NCBI GenBank assembly: GCA_035299085.1
Contig: DATGXG010000048.1
Location: forward strand, 1 to 64,000
Reading direction: 5' to 3'
Origin: Bacteroidales bacterium
Lineage (GTDB): Bacteria > Bacteroidota > Bacteroidia > Bacteroidales > UBA10428
Length of the DNA: 64,000 nt
Position 1 is the first letter of the stretch. The number at the start of each line of letters is the position of its first letter. Below, piece by piece: positions 58,218 through 64,000 of the stretch. A model generated the notes under the pieces. The model had not been told where the DNA came from. It searched no databases and worked only from the letters and a program-made list of their open reading frames with translations. The position numbers and the translations under genes were made by a program.

Positions 58218-59816
58218 TTACATGCGATAGATCCCATTTTCAGGATCAGCGAATTTTTTGTTCATTGACATGGCGATGCCCAATCCAAGCACCTTCCTGA
58301 TATCCACGGGATCGATGATCCCGTCATCCCACAACCGGGAGGTGCTGTAATAAGGAGATCCCTGCTTTTCGTAAGTTTCAAATATTGTGCTTCGTTTGGT
58401 TTCTGCCTGGAGTACTGCTGCAGAGCCATTATTGTGTTTTTCGCCTATAGTAACCAGCACATGCGCGGCCTGCTCGGCTCCCATCACTGAAATACGTGCA
58501 CCCGGAAGCATGAATAAAAGCCGTGGGTTAAAGGCTCTGCCAGACATAGCATAATTCCCCGCCCCGAATGAACCGCCGGTGATTATTGTGAATTTAGGAA
58601 CCACGGATGTAGCAACTGCATGTACCATTTTGGCACCGTCGCGGGCTATTCCGTTATGTTCAGCCTCCCTGCCCACCATAAATCCGGTGATATGCTGAAG
58701 AAAGACCATGGGAATCTTACGGTAATTGCAAAGTTCGATAAAATGTGTTCCTTTTAAGGCCGAGGATGCATGGATTACACCGTGGTTAGCGAGAATTCCG
58801 ACTGTATAGCCCATTATCCGCGCAAATCCGGTGACCAGGGTTTGGCCATATTCCGTCTTGAATTCCTGGAAACGGCTTCCGTCTACAATCCGGGCAATGA
58901 TCTCACGGGGATCAGGATTTTCCCTGACTGATTGAGGAAGAAGGCCATATAATTCGTGGGGGTCATATAAAGGTTCTTCAGGGGTAGCTTGCAGGTTGCT
59001 TTGCTTTTCAGGCCGGTGAAGCGTTTCAAAAATGTTCCTGCAAATATGGAGCGCATGCTCATCGTTGACTGCAAGATGGTCAGCCACACCCGAAATACCT
59101 GTGTGAACTGCAGCGCCACCCAATTCTTCAGCTGAAATTTCTTCACCTATTGCGGCACTAACAAGGGGCGGACCTCCTAAAAAAATAGTACCCTGGTTCC
59201 TGACGATGATCGTTTCTTCACACATGACGGGTATATAGGCCCCGCCTGCTGTGCAGGAGCCCAAAACAACAGCAACCTGTGGAATGGCGGCGGCAGAAAG
59301 AACCGACTGGTTATAAAAGATCCTTCCGAAATCATTCTTGTCGGCAAAAACCCTTGCCTGTTCAGGAAGATAAATACCACCCGAATCGACAAGATAAATA
59401 CAGGGCAGGTTGTTTTCGAGTGCAATTTCCTGGGCCCGAAGGTGTTTTTTAATCGTTTCAGCCACATAAGTGCCGCCCTTGATGGTTGCATCATTCGCAA
59501 TGATAACTGTTTCACGGCCGTGGATGATTCCAATGCCGGTTACAATGCCTGCACCAGGAAACTTATCTTCATATTGTCCGAAAGCCGCCAGAGGAGACAA
59601 TTCCAGGAATGCGCCCGAGGTGTCGACAAGAAGGTCTATGCGTTGCCTTGCAGTTAGTTTTCCTTTTGATGTATGATTCCGGATGCGTTCAGGATCACCG
59701 CCACGGGTATACTTCCGGATGTACTGCCGGAGTTCGGCAACAGACGACTCATATGATTCCCTTCGGATCCTGAATTGTTCATTACCCGTTTTAATATTTG
59801 ATTTGAGAACATCCAA
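58218..59816 (-). CDS. liuB: Methylcrotonyl-CoA carboxylase, carboxyltransferase beta subunit
   Basis: 532 residues, the usual size for MCC beta. Motifs match MCCC2/LiuB closely: KKHLRAQEIALENNLPCIYL, VDSGGIYLPEQARVFADK, FGRIFYNQSVLSAAAI, GSCTAGGAYIPVMCEETIIV, QGTIFLGGPPLVSAA, EELGGAAVHTGISGVADHLA, ITGFMVGREAEHNGIARDGA and GGSFGAGNYAMSGRAFNPRL. It carries out the carboxyl transfer from biotin to 3-methylcrotonyl-CoA. Geranyl-CoA carboxylase beta is the nearest alternative. First gene of the nine-gene minus-strand cluster; the divergent small gene at 59914 starts 98 bases away. Confidence 0.93.
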   Translation of the reverse strand: MDVLKSNIKTGNEQFRIRRESYESSVAELRQYIRKYTRGGDPERIRNHTSKGKLTARQRIDLLVDTSGAFLELSPLAAFGQYEDKFPGAGIVTGIGIIHGRETVIIANDATIKGGTYVAETIKKHLRAQEIALENNLPCIYLVDSGGIYLPEQARVFADKNDFGRIFYNQSVLSAAAIPQVAVVLGSCTAGGAYIPVMCEETIIVRNQGTIFLGGPPLVSAAIGEEISAEELGGAAVHTGISGVADHLAVNDEHALHICRNIFETLHRPEKQSNLQATPEEPLYDPHELYGLLPQSVRENPDPREIIARIVDGSRFQEFKTEYGQTLVTGFARIMGYTVGILANHGVIHASSALKGTHFIELCNYRKIPMVFLQHITGFMVGREAEHNGIARDGAKMVHAVATSVVPKFTIITGGSFGAGNYAMSGRAFNPRLLFMLPGARISVMGAEQAAHVLVTIGEKHNNGSAAVLQAETKRSTIFETYEKQGSPYYSTSRLWDDGIIDPVDIRKVLGLGIAMSMNKKFADPENGIYRM

Positions 59817-59913
59817 GGTATTTCAATGCTTTGCAGATTAACACCATCCTTTAATAATTGTTCATAACGCAACCATTTGAATGTGTTTAACGTAAACGAG
59901 CTAAAAATCAAAC

Positions 59914-60195
59914 ATGTCCGGCAAACTGATCCAGAAACGCGGCCAGAAGAAGTACAATGTACCGGTCATTGGCCATTTCGGTGACAAAAGTGTGCGCTTT
60001 AAATCAATCCTTCAGGCTGAAAGGCTTGTCGGAATCAACTACAACCTGATTTTCGAGGCCTGCATCGGTAAGATTTACAGGGCCGGTAATGTTTACTGGG
60101 AATTTGAAAGAGGAAATCACTACATTAAATACAAGGCCTATTACTTAAGGGCCAAGGAAAAGATTAAAGAGCTGGAAGAGAAGCACGCAGGCTGA
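59914..60195 (+). CDS. Small NUMOD1-like helix-turn-helix protein
   Basis: 93 residues, basic. The N-terminal part is short (MSGKLIQKRGQKKYNVPVIG); residues about 26-62 (VRFKSILQAERLVGINYNLI and GKIYRAGNVYWEFERG) follow the layout of the NUMOD1 DNA-binding motif (S-x-x-x-A-x-x-x-x-G-I-s-...-I-...-y-x-W-x). The C-terminus is a Lys/Glu-rich helix (AKEKIKELEEKH). NUMOD1 usually hangs on homing endonucleases; a stand-alone copy could be a small DNA-binding regulator. It diverges from the leucine-to-isoprenoid cluster. The assignment is by eye only. Confidence 0.5.
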   Translation: MSGKLIQKRGQKKYNVPVIGHFGDKSVRFKSILQAERLVGINYNLIFEACIGKIYRAGNVYWEFERGNHYIKYKAYYLRAKEKIKELEEKHAG

Positions 60196-60203
60196 ACGTC
60201 GGC

Positions 60204-60406
60204 CGTCATTGCGAGGAGCCACACATACCAATGAGTTTACCAAAATTTCAAGCGACGAAGCAATCTGCCTGAACAGGAAGGACGCTGCAAAGTGATACTT
60301 ATTCCAATTATTTTTGTCTTGGTAATGTTCTGCCTGTGCTGACAGATTGCTTCGTCGCGATAGATTCTGCCATAATCATAATTTTTGTTTGCTCCTCGCA
60401 ATGACG
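60204..60406. repeat. Complete CGTCATTGCGAGGAGC inverted-repeat element, upstream of mtgA
   Basis: About 203 bp; left end CGTCATTGCGAGGAGC, inner GCGACGAAGCAATCTGCCTG, mirrored GACAGATTGCTTCGTCGC and right end GCTCCTCGCAATGACG. It fills most of the 251-base gap between the small HTH gene and mtgA. Confidence 0.92.
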
Positions 60407-60446
60407 ATTTTCATTTTTTCCTATATTTCGGCTACAAATTTTTCCA

Positions 60447-61217
60447 ATGGGAATATCTCAACCGCCGGAATCCCAGATAACAGGGCAGCCACAGAACACA
60501 TGGGTTTCAGAACCAAACCCAAAAGCGTATACCCCTTACCTGAAGAAAGCCTGGAAAATAGCAAAATGGAGCGCCATTGGTTTCTTCGGTTCAACCATCC
60601 TTGCAGTTCTTCTTTTCTCCTTTATCAATCCTCCCCTAACACCCCTGATGCTTCAAAGAGCGTTTGCAAAAGATTCCAAAGGTCATTTTGCCGGTATCCA
60701 TAAAGACTGGGTTTCATACCGGCATATTTCTCCCAATATGATACAGGCGGTTGTAGCTTCGGAGGACAACCGGTTTACAGAGCACTTCGGAATCGATATG
60801 CAGGCTGTAGAAAAGGCTGTAGATTATAATAAAAGGCACAGGAGAAAGCATGGCGCCAGTACAATCAGCCAGCAGGTGGCTAAAAATGTATTCCTTTGGC
60901 CGGCACGGACCTGGATAAGGAAAGGATTTGAACTTTATTTCACGGTGATGATTGAAACCGTCTGGAGCAAAAAAAGGATAATGGTTGTATACCTCAACGT
61001 GGTTGAAACAGGCAATGGAGTATACGGCGTTGAAGCGGCCTCGCAAAAATACTTTCATAAACCGGCATCGCGTCTCACCCGGGGTGAGGCGGCCCTAATA
61101 GCCGCATCCCTGCCGAATCCGAGGAAAAGAAACCCCTCCCAGCCTTCGGCTTACATGCTCCGAAGGCAGGCGAAGATATTGGATATCATGAGAAAGATAG
61201 GGAAGGTGGAATTATAA
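60447..61217 (+). CDS. mtgA: Monofunctional biosynthetic peptidoglycan glycosyltransferase
   Basis: 256 residues. Cytoplasmic leader 1-45, one membrane anchor about 46-64, then the GT51 domain: catalytic EDNRFTEHFGID (first Glu) and GASTISQQVAKN, WSKKRIMVVYLNVVETG (second Glu), GVEAASQKYFHKPASRLTRGEAALIAASLPNP. It polymerises lipid II into glycan strands and has no transpeptidase domain. The gene is bracketed by two copies of the same inverted-repeat element (60204 and 61225). Confidence 0.94.
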   Translation: MGISQPPESQITGQPQNTWVSEPNPKAYTPYLKKAWKIAKWSAIGFFGSTILAVLLFSFINPPLTPLMLQRAFAKDSKGHFAGIHKDWVSYRHISPNMIQAVVASEDNRFTEHFGIDMQAVEKAVDYNKRHRRKHGASTISQQVAKNVFLWPARTWIRKGFELYFTVMIETVWSKKRIMVVYLNVVETGNGVYGVEAASQKYFHKPASRLTRGEAALIAASLPNPRKRNPSQPSAYMLRRQAKILDIMRKIGKVEL

Positions 61218-61224
61218 AATACCA

Positions 61225-61429
61225 CGTCATTGCGAGGAGCAAGAACAATTATTGATTATAGAATAGATTTTATGCGACGAAGCAATCTGCCCGAGCAGGT
61301 AAGACCTTGCAAAGAGAGATACTTCCGTTGTTTGTCTTTCTTGGTTAGGCCATTCCTGTGCCGGCAGATTGCTTCGTCGCGGCAACATCCTGCTATAATC
61401 AGAGTTATGGCTCGCTCCCCGCAATGACG
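61225..61429. repeat. Complete CGTCATTGCGAGGAGC inverted-repeat element, downstream of mtgA
   Basis: About 205 bp, same ends and inner motifs as at 60204, with right end GCTCCCCGCAATGACG (one mismatch). It starts 8 bases after the mtgA stop and ends 6 bases before the stop of the convergent TIM-barrel gene, so it could form a two-way transcription barrier. Confidence 0.92.
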
Positions 61430-61434
61430 AACTA

Positions 61435-62535
61435 TTACATCAGCACTGCCTTCGCGAAATTCACACAGTTCTTTACTTCTTTCACAGCGTCTGACCAGGG
61501 TTTTACATCGTATTCAAGCTCTATATCACAGAATATGGGATATTTCTGTTTCTGTACAAATGTAAGTACTTCGGCAAGCGGCATTTGTCCCTGTCCCCAA
61601 ACCTGGTTTGTATTCGCCGGATCAACATTCGGACCGGTCTTGTCTTTGATATGCAGGCTTACAATCCGGTCGTGGTATTTCTCAATAAATTCATTCGGAT
61701 GTTTACCTGTCGAACCGAAATAATGTCCTGAATCAAAATTGAGCATGACACTGGGCGAAACGGCGAGGAAAGGATCCACGCTGAAGCCCGGAGTGGCAAA
61801 CTGCATATGGTTATGAAAAATGGCATACAGGCCATGCTTTTCAGCAAACGGGGCGAGTTTTTTCACAGCTTCCTCGCCGATTTCTTCTGTTACCCCTTTG
61901 GCACCAATTGCCTTTGCGGCTTTAAAAGCATAATCGATTTCTTCATCACTCCATTTAGACGGCGAAAATTTGATGATATGAACGGATATTCCGGCATCAT
62001 CAAATTTCTTTTTTACATCGGCATATTTACTGATCGGTAGTGCAAGCCGCCATGCTTTTACATCCTGGTTGTATTTCTCCATGGCTGCCTTTTGCTCGGG
62101 TGTCAGTTCAAATCTGCGTGGAGGAGGCGGAGGAGGCGCAGCAGGCTGAGGTGTTTTTGGCTGAACATCAGTTGCTGGTGCGGGTGGCGGAGGAGGCGGT
62201 GGAGGAGGCGCATTCCTGAAAAAGGACATCATCGGATTCTCCGGGGCACCAAGATATTCTTCCACATCGCCGCTCATCAGCTCGATCGTGCTGATGCCGG
62301 TTTCAGTGCAATATTTGATAATGTTGTCCACACCGCCGGGCATACTTCTCCAGCTATAGGTGATGGCGCCGATATTTACACCATTGAAATTTGAATCGGT
62401 CAATTGGAAAGATGAAGCGGGTGATTTACCCAGGGCACTTTTCAACGGAACCATTGAAAATGCAGCGACGGCAGCGGTACTTCCAATAAAGCGCCTGCGC
62501 GAAAACCCTTTGCTTTTGTTGATTTTGTTATCCAT
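61435..62535 (-). CDS. Tat-exported sugar phosphate isomerase/epimerase (xylose-isomerase-like TIM barrel) with poly-proline insert
   Basis: 366 residues from ATG 62535 (MDNKINKSKGFSRRRFIGST, a twin-arginine signal); the longer frame from 62667 is rejected. The AP-endonuclease-2/xylose-isomerase TIM barrel shows NGVNIGAITYSWRSM, TGISTIELMSGDVEEYLG, KGVTEEIGEEAV, YAIFHNHMQF, VMLNFDSGHYFGSTG and DIELEYD with likely metal-binding His/Glu/Asp. Between the second and third strands lies an insert of about 50 residues with runs of 9 and 6 prolines (A-P-A rich between), which is not part of the fold. Substrate unknown. Confidence 0.85.
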   Translation of the reverse strand: MDNKINKSKGFSRRRFIGSTAAVAAFSMVPLKSALGKSPASSFQLTDSNFNGVNIGAITYSWRSMPGGVDNIIKYCTETGISTIELMSGDVEEYLGAPENPMMSFFRNAPPPPPPPPPAPATDVQPKTPQPAAPPPPPPRRFELTPEQKAAMEKYNQDVKAWRLALPISKYADVKKKFDDAGISVHIIKFSPSKWSDEEIDYAFKAAKAIGAKGVTEEIGEEAVKKLAPFAEKHGLYAIFHNHMQFATPGFSVDPFLAVSPSVMLNFDSGHYFGSTGKHPNEFIEKYHDRIVSLHIKDKTGPNVDPANTNQVWGQGQMPLAEVLTFVQKQKYPIFCDIELEYDVKPWSDAVKEVKNCVNFAKAVLM

Positions 62536-62627
62536 AATCGTTGATTTAGTTTTCAGAAGATTATTAAAATTAGGATAATTCAATTCGGAAAACAAACACA
62601 ATCTACGAATAGGGAGAAAGTATGGAT

Positions 62628-62653
62628 AAAAAGCCCGGACTGAAGTCCGGAGC
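62628..62653 (-). terminator. Rho-independent terminator of the feoB unit
   Basis: Stem CCGGACT/AGTCCGG (62635-62641 with 62644-62650), extendable by GC pairs over one mismatch, followed on the minus strand by TTTTT (62628-62632). It lies 30 bases after the stop of the Cys-rich gene. Confidence 0.85.
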
Positions 62654-62682
62654 AATTCATACGACACCGGTTAATTTTCGTA

Positions 62683-62817
62683 TTACCGGGTTGAGCATTT
62701 GGGACATCCGGTGCAACCGGTTTTCTTCTTCGGGGAAAAACACATTGAATATACGCTGTAAAAGGTATACCCAGCTGAAACACAAACTGCTGTATAGGTA
62801 AGAATATCCTGTATCAT
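62683..62817 (-). CDS. FeoB-associated Cys-rich membrane protein
   Basis: 44 residues, too short for usual gene callers. Reads MIQDILTYTAVCVSAGYTFY, an amphipathic-to-membrane helix, then SVYSMCFSPKKKTGCTGCPK and CSTR: the C-x2-C-x2-C cluster of the small proteins found next to FeoB. The ATG lies 3 bases after the feoB stop, and a strong terminator follows. It probably assists the ferrous iron transporter or binds iron on its cytoplasmic face; that is known only by association. Confidence 0.85.
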   Translation of the reverse strand: MIQDILTYTAVCVSAGYTFYSVYSMCFSPKKKTGCTGCPKCSTR

Positions 62818-62820
62818 GGC

Positions 62821-64000
62821 TCAGACAAATAAAACGGCAATGTTAAAAGTTATAAATGAGGCGATCCACGCCAGTGCGGTAGTCATGGTAAGCGAAAACA
62901 GCGGCCATTTCACCGATCCGGTTTCATTGTAAATTGCCGTAAGGGTGGCCAGGCAAGGAAAATAAAGCAATGTAAACACCAGGAATGAAAGGGTGGCTGG
63001 TATTGTGAATTCCCCTGAAGCGCTGATTCTCTGTTCAAGCGAAACAGACGAATTGGCATGATCGTCAGAATAAATCACACCCATTGTACTGACTACTATT
63101 TCTTTGGCAGCAATACCGGTAATCAGGCAGACGCCCATTTTCCAATCGAATCCCAGCGGGGCAATCACGGGTTGAACTGTTTTTCCGATTCGGGCAATAT
63201 ATGAATTCTGCACCGAAGAGGTTTGCTGTGCCTGTTTTTCTGTCTTCTGAACCGGAAAATAACCAAGTGCCCAAATTAAAACAGAGGCAATAAGAATGAT
63301 TCCTCCCATTTTCCTGAGATATTGTGATGCCTTCATCCACATATGCTTTGTCACCGACCTGATTGTCGGCAATCTGTAGGGAGGAAGTTCCATTACAAAC
63401 GGTGCATCGGAAGATTTAAAAAGAGTCTTTTTAAAAACAAGCGCGACACCCACAGCCATAATTATACCGATAAGGTAAATGGAAAACAGCAGGGTTCCCT
63501 TGAATGAAGGGAAAACGGCCCCTATGAGCAGTATGTAAACCGGCAATCGGGCACTGCACGACATAAACGGATTAATCAGGATAGTAAGCAGGCGATTGCT
63601 CCTGTTTTCGATTGTCCGCGTTGCCATGATGGCAGGAACGTTGCACCCGAATCCCATAATCAGGGGAATGAATGACTTGCCATGCAGGCCTATCTTATGC
63701 ATCAGCTTATCGGTTATAAAAGCCGCCCGTGCCATATAACCGGTGTCTTCCATTATGGAAATAAAGAAAAACAGGATCAGAATATTTGGTAAAAACACAA
63801 TTACGCCTCCCACACCACCGATTATCCCGTCAGTCAGCAGATCCTTGAATGACCCGGCCGCCATGTGTTCATTAATGAGTGAGGATAACAACGCCACGCC
63901 GTTTTCAATCCATTGCTGCGGATAAGCGCCCAAATTAAATGTAGCCGAAAACATAACCCACATAAACAACAGGAAAACCGGGAAACCCAGGTAACGGTTG
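62821..64000 (-). CDS. feoB: Ferrous iron transporter FeoB, C-terminal part, 5' truncated by window edge
   Basis: The frame runs off the window; about 393 residues are seen and the G-domain lies outside. The visible part is the membrane domain: the two Gate (nucleoside-recognition) units, with GVGGVIVFLPNILILFFFIS, GFGCNVPAIMATRTIENR (the conserved GCNVPA), LINPFMSCSARLPVYILLIG and ITGIAAKEIVVSTMGVIY. Upstream of 63969 the frame reads on as RYLGFPVFLLFMWVMF, which is standard FeoB. It moves Fe(II) across the inner membrane using GTP. The Cys-rich small gene follows. Confidence 0.95.
   Translation of the reverse strand, partial: NRYLGFPVFLLFMWVMFSATFNLGAYPQQWIENGVALLSSLINEHMAAGSFKDLLTDGIIGGVGGVIVFLPNILILFFFISIMEDTGYMARAAFITDKLMHKIGLHGKSFIPLIMGFGCNVPAIMATRTIENRSNRLLTILINPFMSCSARLPVYILLIGAVFPSFKGTLLFSIYLIGIIMAVGVALVFKKTLFKSSDAPFVMELPPYRLPTIRSVTKHMWMKASQYLRKMGGIILIASVLIWALGYFPVQKTEKQAQQTSSVQNSYIARIGKTVQPVIAPLGFDWKMGVCLITGIAAKEIVVSTMGVIYSDDHANSSVSLEQRISASGEFTIPATLSFLVFTLLYFPCLATLTAIYNETGSVKWPLFSLTMTTALAWIASFITFNIAVLFV

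Noticed and set aside
55410-59816. Carboxylase as acetyl- or propionyl-CoA carboxylase
   Set aside because: The beta subunit has MCC-specific blocks (KKHLRAQEIAL; SGGIYLPEQA) and a LiuC-type hydratase lies between the subunits.
60347-60703. 118-residue frame over the repeat element and mtgA start
   Set aside because: It runs across the repeat and out of frame with the clear GT51 gene.
62580-62783. 67-residue frame after feoB
   Set aside because: Another frame of the same stretch encodes the conserved Cys-rich FeoB partner with correct spacing and terminator.

Overview
The window reads as chromosomal DNA of a Bacteroidota bacterium. The signs are a type IX secretion (T9SS) C-terminal sorting domain at 1-275 and another at the end of the DUF1501 protein (39256-40893), GLPGLI and carboxypeptidase-regulatory/TonB-type outer-membrane barrels, paired DUF1800/DUF1501 genes, several Bacteroidota-type -7 boxes (TAnnTTTG), and genes packed with 1-20 base gaps. 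I saw no tRNA, rRNA, CRISPR array, transposase or phage gene.

Layout. 1-8.5 kb: end of a T9SS cargo gene, a PEP-mutase/isocitrate-lyase-like enzyme, a PAS histidine kinase, a GLPGLI/TonB-type barrel pair and a divergent two-component system. 8.5-20.4 kb: a periplasmic HMA protein, L-fucose isomerase with a lipoprotein of unknown function, a second barrel, a membrane LytTR regulator facing a cupin gene, serA, a VOC protein, a beta-carbonic anhydrase and a repeat-rich exported protein. 20.4-28.3 kb: a repeat element followed by a 2484-residue exported protein with nine near-identical 133-residue domains and a T9SS sorting signal that stops right after its opening FPNP motif. 28.4-42.6 kb: MBL hydrolase/MFS/unknown operon, a tandem M14 peptidase pair of which the first has lost its zinc ligands, a YbaK deacylase, an S15-type hydrolase, a barrel/lipoprotein pair and DUF1800-DUF1501. 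42.7-46.3 kb: a secreted subtilase 4 bases upstream of a TIR-membrane-TolB-like-TPR protein. 46.5-48.6 kb: bacterioferritin, PAS-GAF protein and orphan GroES-like protein.

The most striking part is 48.8-59.8 kb on the minus strand: nine mostly overlapping genes that join the leucine-degradation steps producing HMG-CoA (acyl-CoA dehydrogenase, both methylcrotonyl-CoA carboxylase subunits, LiuC-type hydratase) directly to HMG-CoA reductase and the rest of the mevalonate pathway down to IPP/DMAPP. Neither HMG-CoA lyase nor HMG-CoA synthase is in the cluster. It looks like a leucine-to-isoprenoid operon. A small HTH-like gene diverges from its promoter end. The window closes with mtgA between two copies of one repeat element, a Tat-type TIM-barrel protein, and feoB (cut by the window edge) with a 44-residue Cys-rich partner and a clear terminator.

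Intergenic DNA is unusually rich in repeats: about 200-bp inverted-repeat elements with CGTCATTGCGAGGAGC ends (three whole, two half copies), clusters of REP-like palindromes with GAA/TTC loops, and at least nine short-period tandem arrays.
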